From Corynespora cassiicola (Eukaryota; Ascomycota; Dothideomycetes; Pleosporales; Corynesporascaceae), in NCBI GenBank assembly GCA_022059125.1, contig JAEUWY010000002.1, positions 62,001-126,000 of the forward strand: a stretch of 64,000 nucleotides of DNA. Direction: 5' to 3'. A program made the position numbers and the translations under genes. Below are positions 34,393 to 45,351 of the stretch, piece by piece. Below the pieces are notes generated by a model that saw nothing but the letters and a program-made list of their open reading frames with translations, had not been told where the DNA came from and searched no databases. The stretch's first letter is position 1, and each line of letters starts with the position of its first letter.

Positions 34393-34856
34393 CATGCCTG
34401 GCGTGACGTTTACAGCATGATACCACACGATTTATACCCTTGAATAGTACATAGATGCTACAGCAAAGTTATTCTGGAGCCGACATTGCATTAAGTCGCA
34501 GCCCAACAAAAGCTTTTTCAGGTTCGTGAAAATTGATTGCCTTGATTTTTGTAGTTGATGTGTGCCTTGCTTCCTCACTGAGAGGAGAGTACTAGAAGAT
34601 TACGATCGTGAAAGTTGAATGCAGAGCGCCGACAGCAAGCAGCAGTTCTGGACATCGCTTTGGCCAGCGCCAAGCATATACTGACTAAGCATGCACGGCC
34701 CTCTCGCCTGCAGAAATCTGCTGCTGCAAGCTGCCTGCCATTCATTGTCCCTCTCGTCTTCACTCCCTCTGCATTCTCTCGTCAGGCACCGGCGGTCGCA
34801 TCACAATGCACTGTCGTTTCTCGAGCACCTTCCATATCCTCTGATCCATCGTCACC
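34393..34856. other. Intergenic VTA1 - VPS33
   Basis: 3' flank of VTA1 and promoter of VPS33; no further feature seen. Confidence 0.5.
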
Positions 34857-37125
34857 ATGGCTCCCATCACGCCTTTCAACGCGTCAGAGATATCCGAGAA
34901 GGCACGACGGGACCTGCTTCTTCTGCTCGAGGGTGTAAGGTAATATCGACGATGCACTGTGCGGCCGACACTAATACGTGACAAAGATAAGGGGTAAGAA
35001 GAACCTGGTGCTCGAAAAGGAGCTCGCTGGCTCGCTGAACCTGCTGGTCAAATTTTCGACCCTCCAAGAGTACGGTGTCGACAAGCCCTTCTTTCTAGAG
35101 AATGACAATGTCGATGCCTCGCAACGAAATGTCGTCTTTCTCGTGCGTGGCGAGAAGGCGAAGACTGTCATGGCTGTCGCCGGTAGGTAACCCTAGGTCC
35201 ATTTCATTACCGCACCATGCAACCCTGGGATCTCAAAAGTAGGCTACGCAGACAGCACTCACTCTGCATCAGTCAGTCTTGATCCCTAGATTGAACCTTG
35301 AGCACTTTTTATGGATGTCTCCTCGTAATTCCACGGAGATAGGCTATTGTACGGTGCTGACATGCCTCCTCAGATCAGATAAAGCGATTGCGCCGTGATA
35401 GTCAAATTGAACATGAATTCTCCATTTTCTGGGTCCCGCGCCGTACTTTGGTATCCGATCAGCTGCTTGAGGAGGCGGGCGTGCTGGGAGAGGCAAGTGT
35501 GAGCGAATGGCCCTTGTTCTTCGTGCCCCTCGCCGATGATGTCCTGTCGCTCGAACTTGGAGACTCTGTAACGGACCTGTACCTTGTATGTTTGGTCATC
35601 ACCGCAGCTTGTTGTCCCATCTAAATCTTGCCAGCGAAAAGATCCGACACCCATCTACCTCGCCGCGAAAGCGCTCATGCACCAACAGCAGAAACATGGA
35701 CTAATGCCCCGCATCCTCGGAAAAGGTGATAGCGGCAAGCGTCTGGCCGATCTGTTAATCCGCATGCGCACTGAAGTCTCCGCTGGCGATGGCTCCAAAG
35801 ACTCAGGGCAATCATTTTTGGGACTAGCCCCCAGTTCCACCGTTGATAGCTTGATCATCATCGACCGAGAAGTCGACTTTCCGACCGTGCTACTGACACA
35901 GTTGACCTACGAAGGCCTACTCGATGAGGTGTTCAACATTTCAGCTAACCAAACCGAAGTCGACTCATCGGTTGTAGGCGGTGCAGCGCCTCAGCCCGGC
36001 CAGACCGGATCTGCTTCAACCAGCATGAAGCGAAAGATTTTGATTGATCCCAGGGATTCCCTGTATTCCACGCTTGGTGACTCCAATTTTGCCATCGTGG
36101 GAAATCTGTTGAATAAAGTGGCAAGGAAACTGCAGAGCAGCACTGAACGCAATCAGCTCGCCTCAAAGACGACCGCAGAACTGCGTGATTTTGTGGCCAA
36201 ACTGCCGGGCTACCAGGCTGAGCAAGCCAGTCTGAAATTGCACACCTCCCTCGCCGAGGAAATCATCAAGTTCACACGGACCGATATTTTCACTCGCTCC
36301 CTCGAGGTCCAGCAAAACATCATGTCTGGCGCAGACCCAACTACACAACATGAAACCATCACTGAACTGATTGCTCGCGATGTCCCGCTTGATGCTATCC
36401 TACGCCTGCTTTGTCTGGAAAGTACTACTAATGCCGGCATGCGCCAAAAAGACCTGGACATGTTTAAACGAGCCATTGTACAGGCCTACGGCCCTCAGCA
36501 CATCCTCACACTTTCAGCTCTTGAGAAAATGAACCTACTCCAGCCCCGAGGGGGTGTGGGTCTTGGTACCACTCATGCTGCGAAGCCGGGCTCTGTGACA
36601 AACTACACGCCTCTACGGAAGTCGCTTCGGCTGTGGGATGATGAAGTAAATGAAGCAGACCCTAACGACATCTCGTATGCCTTTTCAGGTTACGCACCTC
36701 TCTCGGTGCGTCTGGTTCAGTCCATCATACAGAAGCAGACCCTTGCCAATGTCATCAAACCCCCTGCAAATCCTCAAGCCTCTGCCCAAGCCAACCCCTT
36801 AGCCCAGGGTCTCAGGATATTCGATGACGCAAGCAAATATGTACGTGGTGCCACTTTTGACGAGACACAAACGGGCGAGGAGAAAGCAGTGAAGGCAAGG
36901 AGTATGTTGAATGGAAGCCATCACGATGCTGGGAAAACTATCGTGGTTTTTTTCCTTGGTGGCGTGACCCGTGCCGAGATTGCGGCATTGAGGTTCATTG
37001 GGAATAAGCTCAAGGAGGTCGGGGGCGAAGGCAGGGGCAGTAGAATTGTCATTTGTTCGACCAACATCATCCGAGGCAGCAGCCTTGTTGGAAGTGCTGT
37101 TGAAGGTGGGCGATTCAAAGGCTAA
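34857..37125 (+). CDS. VPS33: Vps33, Sec1/Munc18 subunit of HOPS/CORVET
   Basis: Four exons (34857-34934, 34987-35182, 35374-35585, 35635-37125) encode about 658 residues. The second intron is unusually long for this window (191 bp). Sec1-family features include the N-terminal domain, RKDPTPIYLAAKALM, the IDREVDFPTVLLTQLTYEGL hallmark of domain 2/3, and a C-terminal FFLGGVTRAEIAALRF segment. Vps33 templates SNARE assembly for vacuole and endosome fusion. A poly-residue insert (SSVVGGAAPQPGQTGS) in the middle is fungus-typical. Conserved single-copy gene. Confidence 0.93.
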
Positions 37126-38071
37126 TCATATCTTTGTTTGGCCCCAGTAATAAATAATCTCTTCATGTTCATGTTGGAATCCAAGCGTGACAAATCTCAA
37201 GCGCTAAGTGTGCAATATCGAGAGGCCAGGCAAGGCCCAACAGGTCGGATACTAGGGAGCTCCTCCATCGAATCAGCGCCTTGCCCGGAGCCGAAACTCG
37301 ATGTGTAACCCCACTGACTGAAGCACACGGGCCCACGTCGATGCTGTCAGATGCCAGACTTCGGCAACACTTGGAAAGACGATGAATATGATGATGCAAG
37401 ATCCTTTCATGTGTTTGTCATGGATAACTGATCCGGGACGTGCTGTATCTGCTCACGGACTTGTTCCCCGCGGATATCAAAATATCAGTCTACACATGAA
37501 TGACTAGATTTTCTTTCGTCTAAGAGTAGATTGTGAGGACTGAAGCTATTGGTTTCAATACCTAAGGTGCGAAAATATCCTTCAAATGAAACTTGACTAT
37601 GATTCTTGTACGATGGCATTGTTAACGGATGACGGCACTCTTAACAGAAATTCTACTTTGGGTCTTGAAACCATGTGTCAAATCATCTATCGAAGACTTC
37701 TTATGCATGGCAAATCAAAATAAAGAGGCCAAGCAAAGGAAAAATATTTCAAATCTTGGAGACAGCAACCTGGTCTATCTTCGATGGAATGTACGTGCAT
37801 TGGCACATTATTCGAACGCCCCGGCGCAATTTGCAGGCGTCCAGTAGCACAGGAGCATGTGGGTGTCTTCTGTGCCTCCAAGTATTTTCAAATAAATGTA
37901 ACTTCTTCCAGTTAGCACTTACATTAGTGCTTACAAAGATGACAAGCGTTACGAAGGGCGGAGAAAGGGCGGCACCAACGCTGATGGAGTCATAAGGCAC
38001 TAAAGCGTATAAAACTCCCGGTGTCCAGCCATTATCTTGTCCAGCCATTATTTTGTTTTGCTATTTTCATT
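37126..38071. other. Intergenic
   Basis: About 0.95 kb between VPS33 and the methyltransferase gene. Short frames only; nothing supported. Confidence 0.5.
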
Positions 38072-38798
38072 ATGGCGCAAAGCGGTATGTGATATCGATC
38101 GCGTTGTGGTCGTTTAGACTAAAAATCTCCCAGAATCCGACGATCTCAAGGCTCGGATCAAGAATTCTTATGATGCTATCGCAAATAATTACGCCGATTA
38201 TACCAATCCTCATGATGCATCCAAGCTTCTTCATCTCGAAATTCTGTTGACACACCTGAGGAAATCTCCTGTGGATACACTTACAGTACTTGAGCTTGGA
38301 TGCGGATCTGGTATACCCGCTACCAAGTACATGCTAGAAACCGACAAGCCTATCATTCACGTCACGGCCAACGAGCTCTCTACGACTCAGCTAAATCTCG
38401 CCAAAACGAATCTGGCAAGCCACAACGATCGCCTGACACTAGTGGAAGGGGATATGATGGCCCTCTCTTATCCCGAGGGGACATTTGATGCTGTCACGGG
38501 ATTCTACAGTATAATCCACCTACCTCGCGAGGAACAGACCGAGCTCATTGGACGAATTTCGAAGTGGTTGAAGCCAAGCGGCTTGTTATTAGCCAATTTT
38601 GCAACCGAAGAGTCGGGTGCAATAGTGGACGAAAAATGGCTGGGTCATGAAACGGGCTGGATGTACTGGAGTGCATGGGGCGAGGAGGGGAGTGTGAAGA
38701 TGATTGAAGATGCTGGGTTCAAAATCATCAACAGGGATACCACACACGATGCAGGCGATGCAAAGTTTGTCTGGCTCATAGCCAAAAAGGATAACTGA
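38072..38798 (+). CDS. Small class I SAM-dependent methyltransferase
   Basis: Two exons, the first only 13 nt (38072-38084; then 38134-38798), give 225 residues. The N-terminus RIKNSYDAIANNYADYT and the SAM motif VLELGCGSG, followed by GDMM, GFYSIIHLPREEQ and LKPSGLLLANF, mark a Methyltransf_11/25-type enzyme of unknown substrate. No membrane or targeting signal. No evident link to its neighbours. Confidence 0.85.
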
Positions 38799-39224
38799 TG
38801 AGTCATTTCAGCTGGCTACAATTTTGATTTTCGTGCATGGGCTCGCCTTAGATCTACAGGCTCTCGCACTTCTCTCCGGAAACACTTCCCCGCATTTACC
38901 ATATTGTGATGACTCCCAGCGCATAAGTTCCAACATGGCGGTAGATGACGCACCGTAGGGAAAATCGAGATGATGCCGTCATGAAATTGACACGGCTTTG
39001 GGCTATTGGTGGAAAGACACAACTTCATTCTCGTGCCAATTTTCAGCGAAAAGGTGACGATCGCATCTCCAATGCAGCGAGTAGGAGTCTGGAGTGCTCG
39101 AGGGCACAGACAACTAACTGTCAAGAGCCTATCTTTTTCCGCCCATCGGCCGTTTCCATCGGTCATTTATATATATTTCGAATGCGAGAATCCCATAAGC
39201 AGCGCTATTTCACGCCTCCTTACA
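38799..39224. promoter_or_regulatory. Promoter region of the GH31 gene
   Basis: A TATA box (TATATATAT, 39168-39176) lies ~50 bp before ATG 39225. It marks the start and argues against the longer frame that opens at 39006. Confidence 0.5.
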
Positions 39225-41375
39225 ATGCTACTTGTTCGGTTATCAGCCCTGAGCACGGTTTGGACCTACGCATCTGCGACATATACCATCTCCCGCACAA
39301 CCCTAGGCCTCTTAGTCTTGGAGGGAAATAAAACAATAGTCAATAACTCGGCCATTCTTTCGGGACATGAAAATTGCACTGCCGATACATATAACGGAAG
39401 CCGTGGTATCACATACGAATTCATCACTCCAACAATAGCGAAGATCAGTCTAAGCCTTTTCCAGCATTTTACTGGAGCACGATTTTCTGATCAACCTAAA
39501 TCTCACTTTTATGGGGTATGGGAATATCCGTGGCACAACCGCATCGAAAATTTCAACATCTCTTTCGCGCTGGCTGGCGTCGGCGATCATGTTGGAACAA
39601 ATTGGGCGAATGCTCGCGCACCGTTCTTTGTGAGCTCCGCTGGCTACGGCGTATACACTGATACACTAAAGATGGGAACCTACTCTTTCAATATACCAGG
39701 AGAAGCTCAGTTCGTCTTCAATAGCAGTGAACTGGAATACTACGTAATCCTGCCGCGAGAGCCGCGGGACTTCAAGTCCATCATTGAGCAATACACCAAC
39801 CTGTCGGCCAGATCTGAAATGCCGCCGACGAGTGGTCTCGGTCCTACCTTTTGGAGCGATGACTTTACTCAAGATTTCCATGGTACAGTTTCCAACGCTG
39901 CAGAAAATGTCTTCGATATGGTAAATCACTTGCGCGACCTGCGTATACGTGCGACATCGACTTTTGCTGACAGGCCCTACGGAACTGGAAATCGATCGTG
40001 GGGGAATTTCGACTTTGACCCCGCGCAGTACCCCAATCCCGAAGGCTTCATCGCAAACTTGACCGAAGCCGGGTTTGACTTTCAAGTCTGGATAGCAAAC
40101 CGTGCGCAAAGAGGCACAAAGCTATACAATGCCAGTATAAGCAATGACTGGCTATTCGATGTCGAAGGCGTACCTCAGGGGAATCTGGGTGAAGCGCTGA
40201 ATCTAAGTATACCTGAGGCTTACACCTATTTTTATGAGCAACTCCGATATTTTTCCAACGTCGGAGTCAAGGGATACAAAATCGATCGTGGCGAGGAGGG
40301 CGAGATGCCAGAGTGGGTTCAGAACGAGCAGATGGATATTTTCCTTGATCTCGCCTACGATACAATGGTGAGCCGCTTCGGAAAAGCAGGCTTCTACAGT
40401 TTTGCACGCTCTGCAAACGATCGTTCGCGCGCTAAAACACATATATGGAATGGCGACAGTCATGCAAACTTTACGGGACTTGCATACTCCGTGTCATCAG
40501 GCATCCGTTCGGGTATAATTTCGTTTCCGATATGGGGCTCAGATACAGGAGGCTATGTGCGCAAGGATTTTGGTGGCGTAGCAACCCCAAGCGAGGAAGT
40601 TTGGGCGCGATGGATGTGGTTCAGTGCATTCAGCCCAGTATATGAATTTATGCTCGGCACGAATCATACGCCTTGGTACGCGCCATACGATAATACGTCG
40701 ACGGTCGAGATTTTGAGAAAGACGGCGAATTTGCATGCGGACCTCACGCCATATATCAAGAGCTATGCTTTTCAGGCGAGCAAAACAGGGCTACCAATCA
40801 TACGCGCGCTCTTTCTGGAAGCCAGCGGAGATGAAAATACTTGGGCGGTGAATGATGCCTACTTCTTCGGGGAAGAACTGCTTATTGCGCCCATTGTCGA
40901 AGAAGGTGGCAGTCGCACCGTCTATTTCCCCAAAGGCCCTAGCGATAAATATCTCGATTATTTCGAGAAGAAACAGGTTTATTTGGCGGGAACGACAGCA
41001 ACAGTGTCACACGATCTGAATTCTGCGCCTGTTTTCGTCAAAGAGGGTGCCATCATTCTCCGCGGCGATGTTTTTCAAGGGAATGCAAAGTGGATCCGAG
41101 ACTGGCGACCATCCTTGAGAATTGAGGTTTATCCATCATACAATGTGCTGGTGTCATTATTTGTCTATTTCCACGGAGAGGGAGATGAAGGCAGGGAAGT
41201 TAGGATTGCACTGAAGACCGAGAAGACAGGTCGGAAAGTCCGCCTTGAGTACGAAGATCTGGGGGTCAAAGCCATGGTAGTTTGGTTTTTGAAAGGAGCA
41301 GAAGGCGGCAAAGAGATGGAATTGGATCATGGCGAAGGCTTCATAGAGCTTTCCGACGTTGACTGTTTGTTTTGA
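39225..41375 (+). CDS. Secreted GH31 glycosidase
   Basis: Intronless, 716 residues with a signal peptide (residues 1-~22) and many N-glycosylation sites. The catalytic nucleophile is predicted as Asp354 in GYKIDRGEEG and the acid/base as Asp440 in WGSDTGGY, both intact. A C-terminal beta-sandwich follows. GH31 members are alpha-glucosidases, alpha-xylosidases, sulfoquinovosidases and related enzymes. The KIDRGEE nucleophile region is not the classical starch-type IDMNE, so an alpha-xylosidase or alpha-galactosidase-like activity on plant polysaccharide is as likely as maltase. Confidence 0.85.
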   Translation: MLLVRLSALSTVWTYASATYTISRTTLGLLVLEGNKTIVNNSAILSGHENCTADTYNGSRGITYEFITPTIAKISLSLFQHFTGARFSDQPKSHFYGVWEYPWHNRIENFNISFALAGVGDHVGTNWANARAPFFVSSAGYGVYTDTLKMGTYSFNIPGEAQFVFNSSELEYYVILPREPRDFKSIIEQYTNLSARSEMPPTSGLGPTFWSDDFTQDFHGTVSNAAENVFDMVNHLRDLRIRATSTFADRPYGTGNRSWGNFDFDPAQYPNPEGFIANLTEAGFDFQVWIANRAQRGTKLYNASISNDWLFDVEGVPQGNLGEALNLSIPEAYTYFYEQLRYFSNVGVKGYKIDRGEEGEMPEWVQNEQMDIFLDLAYDTMVSRFGKAGFYSFARSANDRSRAKTHIWNGDSHANFTGLAYSVSSGIRSGIISFPIWGSDTGGYVRKDFGGVATPSEEVWARWMWFSAFSPVYEFMLGTNHTPWYAPYDNTSTVEILRKTANLHADLTPYIKSYAFQASKTGLPIIRALFLEASGDENTWAVNDAYFFGEELLIAPIVEEGGSRTVYFPKGPSDKYLDYFEKKQVYLAGTTATVSHDLNSAPVFVKEGAIILRGDVFQGNAKWIRDWRPSLRIEVYPSYNVLVSLFVYFHGEGDEGREVRIALKTEKTGRKVRLEYEDLGVKAMVVWFLKGAEGGKEMELDHGEGFIELSDVDCLF

Positions 41376-42356
41376 ACGAAATGATGACATGTGGAGACCA
41401 AAAGCCTTCACAGTATACGCAAAAGTCGCACGATAATCATGGATGACGTAAAATTTGGATACGAACAGACATCTTGCTAACCATTAATACACCGTTTCAA
41501 GATATTAGCGAGTCTCTTCTTCGTAATCTCGTACACACAGTTGTTTGATTATTCTCTTCTGGTAGCTCCTTAATGTCCGTGAGCCTTTTTGTATTTCAAA
41601 AGGGTCCAGTAGCGTCAGCTTTATGCGCAAGTATTATGATAGAACGACGCATTCTGTTTCTCACCGTGCCAAAGTTAAGAGCTCAAGGTAGGTTGCCGAC
41701 CCCATGCGCCCGTTGAGCGACTACTCACTGAGTTTGCCGTATTCCCCATCAAGCACATCCCCTGCTTTCCGCCCCAATAGTTGACCCCTGTAAACCACTA
41801 GGCAAATGCTTAACAAGTTTGCGTTACCGTATATCCCATTATTAGCCAAAGAATATTTAATATTCACCCAAATGTATCGATTCTTCATCAATCACTCAAT
41901 TTTTTTTTGTTTCCATCCCATGAATATTAGAGAGACATTCAAAAGGCGTCACGACATAAGAAGAAGGGGCCATGATTATTTTGTTACTTTGCAGTCTACA
42001 CAATGAATAATCTTACTGGGAGAGGTATACCGGGTGTGCAGATGGAATGAGAAGAGATCGCTGGTTTACACGATGTAGAAGTTCGAGACTCAAAAAGTCG
42101 TCAAGGGCGCTGCGTAGGCAACCTCAAGAGCCAATCGAGTACTACGGCTCATGAACCCAACACCGAACGGAAATTTTTTGGACTCAGTGTGTCATATATC
42201 TGCCGAAGTCATGAAATATGGAGCTATAGCCCAACACCTTTGACGATATTTCGCGTTTCTTTTTTTCTCAATAAGTCTCGACTATGCAAATGAGCCTTGC
42301 CGCTCCGCTATTTCAAATCCTCCCCATCAGTCCTCTACCTCGCATCACAGATCAGA
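41376..42356. other. Intergenic
   Basis: Nearly 1 kb, A/T leaning, no supported gene. It separates the conserved block from the accessory block. Confidence 0.5.
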
Positions 42357-43201
42357 ATGCGCTCTACCACGACCACAACCATCTGCCTCGGCACCCTCGC
42401 GAGCGCCTGGGCTCGACCATACTCTGCGCAACCATGGGACGGGGATAGTGTCATGTATGGCAACATGTTCGTCGCGGGACCTACCACCAAGGGCGTCACC
42501 ATCACCAAAGCTACATGTTTGTTGGTACATACAGATGTGCCAACGAGCGATGCGACCAGAGGGAAGGAGCCGGCAATTTGTACTGGGATCCAGCCTGGTC
42601 CACCTACAGGAGACATCATGGACTAGAACTTTGTTCAACATTTTGCCATGTTGCAGTCGAGTCCTACTATCCGCATATTGCCATCTAACGTCTGCGATCA
42701 CAGTCAATCGGGCACTGGCCCAATCCAATGACGAGCGGTTGTGCATCGCATTGAGCACAGACATCCCCGAAGATGAACATTCCTCTGAGTAAGAGCACTA
42801 GCAACACACCGACCTGTTTTTTGTACAACCAGAACTAACGCCTGCCAATGACATACCCGAAAGCGCAGGCTCCCAAGCCGATTTCGAGTTCACGGTTGAG
42901 GAGACCGTGTCGCAAAGAGTGTGGATCGAAGGCAGGCTCATCTTGGAGCATACGGGCAGCGCCGAAATGAAGCCTGGCGTCTTCTACGACGCGCGAACGA
43001 GTGCTACCTGGGCAGCTGCGGAACTCTCGGCGCCTACTCGTGGACCAACATCACGGTCCACTTGCCCGGTGTCGACCCCGACTTTGGCCAAACGATGCTT
43101 CTGATGAGGGCTACTGGCGATGGGTTCAAGACTAGCCATGGAGGAAAGACGTGGATCAGCGCGAAGTTGACGATGCACAAGGACAGGCATTTTGCCAACT
43201 A
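42357..43201 (+). pseudogene. Degenerate small secreted protein gene
   Basis: The frame begins with a signal-peptide-like MRSTTTTTICLGTLASAWA. Later frames carry a coherent acidic segment (ADFEFTVEETVSQRVWIEGR) and, in another frame, GTLGAYSWTNITVHLPG running to a stop at 43201. Putative introns (near 42513-42700 and 42787-42867) link the first parts. A frame change near 42995, inside what looks like continuous coding sequence, has no splice signal. I read this as a secreted protein gene with a recent frameshift. A sequencing error or a missed intron is possible. No family recognised. Confidence 0.35.
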
Positions 43202-43421
43202 AAGAATATCCGAATTTCTCCTTTAGATTGCTCAGATCCTTGGGCACCAAAGGCAATAGTTGCGATAGTTCTTCCGCCAAAAAACCTGTAAAACCCAAAC
43301 GGTAGGTTGGATTGATGGAATGTAGCACGGGTCACCTTGTTGATTGGTATGCGGTCAATGTCGTAGTGGGTCTTTATTACGTATAGTATACATTATGTCG
43401 TGTCGTTATTACTCCCCACCC

Positions 43422-44884
43422 CTACCCGCTACTCGTGGAATCAGGTCGTTGCGCCCAAACAACGTGGCTGGTGAAGTGGTTAGCATGAGATGGATGCACA
43501 TGGGAGGGAGACAACTCACAATTCCTGCATGATATGTACCGACTTCTTTTTTAAATCGTTGCGAACCTGTGCCATGAAGACTTGAACTTCTTCTGGCGTC
43601 CAGCCTTCCACACGGGTGAGCAGGCCAAGAAGTGCAGCCTCGAGAAGCTCGGTCAAATTGATTAGGTAGAGGGCGCCGATTTGTTTCTACGCGTAATCAG
43701 TCTGGGGACAGGACGCGATGAGTGGTTCTGGGTGAGATTGTACTCACTAGCTTCTTATCCTTTGCCCATGGTCCTATGGGGACCTTGTAGACCTTGTGGT
43801 GCACGTTGGTAAATCCGGCAGCTTCTGCCCACCCCTTCAGGTGCTGGCCAGGCGATCCACTGCGGCCCATCTTGTCGCAGGCCTTGTTGAAGACGTCGCA
43901 AAACTTCAACACCATGTTATCCTCGCCGGCACTGCTGTCTTCGCTGTAGCCATGGGTATTGAAATCCTGCAGTTCGACCCATCCACCTGGGGCAGTTTGA
44001 CTTGACACGCAGGGTCAGTGTTCAGTGACTTTGTGGTGGGCTGGGAAAGGGGCGATGGCTTACTCGTATGCTTGCTTCAAGAGGTTTGGCCAATCTTGTA
44101 TACTACCCAACATATACCTGATGTGGATATAGTCAAAAGGAGCGCGGGGGGGCCAGGTGCTTTCGATGTCGTCTACCTCGAAGTGAACATTGGGCGGGAC
44201 CCTTTGGTGGAGCATTTAGTCGCACGGGTCTGCATGGGGGCTGGATAATCTCACCATTTTGGTTGGATGGGGCTCAGGTCGTTACCGATCTAGGAACGGG
44301 TAAATATCACAAGACGATATAGGCACGGTGATAGTGGGTCCTACCACTTCGGAATTGGGAAACTTGTCGGCGATATCCATGGCCCAGATGCCCGTGCCTG
44401 TGCCGGCATCGAGGATGCGCAGGGGCTTGTTCTCGGGCAATTCTGCCAGATGGAGCTGGTCGTCCATGAGCATCAGACAGAGGTGGTGGTTCAAGTCTAG
44501 GCGGTCCTGCTCGCTCTCGTCGTTTGGGAAATTGTACGCTAGAAAGGTTAGCCTGGAGGTGGACATGGGTATGGAAAAAGCAAAAAAGCAAAAAGTCAAT
44601 GCCTACCCCCCTCGCGATAGCTGTGGTAGCGGCGGCCATGCTCCCACTTGTAGTCCTCGACGCTCGAGGATATCGAGGTTGTATAGCTGCGGCTGGCGGG
44701 GAATCAGTCACGCGACACCACGGACGTCTGACAACGAGAGAGAACGCACACTTCGTCCTCGTCATAGGTCGAGTCCTCTTCATGGCTCTACAGGGAGATC
44801 AGCATCCAGGACCGCAGCTGACGGCGGGTGCGCTGCGCTCACATCTACATCGACCGTGACCGTGGCGGGGGGGTGGTCGGCCAT
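43422..44884 (-). CDS. LaeA-like SAM-dependent methyltransferase
   Basis: About nine exons can be chained by frame and splice sites from ATG 44884 to TAG 43422. The order is an acidic N-terminus (EEDSTYDEDE), the family block YKWEHGRRYHSYREG, FPNDESEQDRLDLNHHL, the SAM motif LDAGTGTGIWAMD, NDLSPIQPKW, FDYIHIRYMLGS, APGGWVELQDF, KGWAEAAGF and a terminal HVVWAQRP. All are typical of the Methyltransf_23/TAM-like group around the secondary-metabolism regulator LaeA. Most paralogues of this group are not global regulators, so LaeA itself is not claimed. It is divergent from a P450 gene. Confidence 0.8.
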
Positions 44885-45351
44885 GGCGGGAAGGTATGTT
44901 TTTTCTTGTCCGTGGCGACAGGCGCGCAGTGCAGTGCAGGGCAGTGCAGGGCAGTGCAGGGCAGGATATTTGTAGCAGGCCAAGCCGCGTTTCAGGACAC
45001 GCCAGTAGGGTTTCCGGGGCCGGTGGCGTGTGGGCACGTGGAGGGGGATGCTGGTGGAGGAGGACGGAGGGCTGGGCGCCTATAAGGGAGGCGATGCTGG
45101 GCGCCGCGCTGGGGACGGGCGACGCTCCGCTGCCGAGCGGCTTCCCCCATAGCACCCACCCATCGCACCTACCCCATGGCATCATCCCATCCCGCTTGGG
45201 CTGGCTGGACCAGACCCCTGGCTGGGCGGGATTCCTGCAATCCTCCCATCCTGCACCCGCCCTCCCCTCCCATCGTCTTGCCCTCCCGTCTGACGCCCCT
45301 TCGCGCAACCTCGCCGCTCTCTTGCAGCTTTTGCCGCGCTCTCGCCAAATC
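44885..45351. promoter_or_regulatory. Divergent promoter, methyltransferase / P450
   Basis: A GC-rich 467-bp spacer. It includes a short tandem repeat (44925-44964) of GGCAGTGCAG, about four units. Further regulatory sites cannot be identified by eye. Confidence 0.4.
44925..44964. repeat. GGCAGTGCAG tandem repeat
   Basis: About four units of a 10-bp direct repeat between the methyltransferase and P450 starts. Confidence 0.7.

Noticed and set aside
39006..39224. N-terminal extension of the GH31 frame
   Set aside because: The TATA box lies at 39168 and a signal peptide begins at 39225, so the upstream part is promoter.
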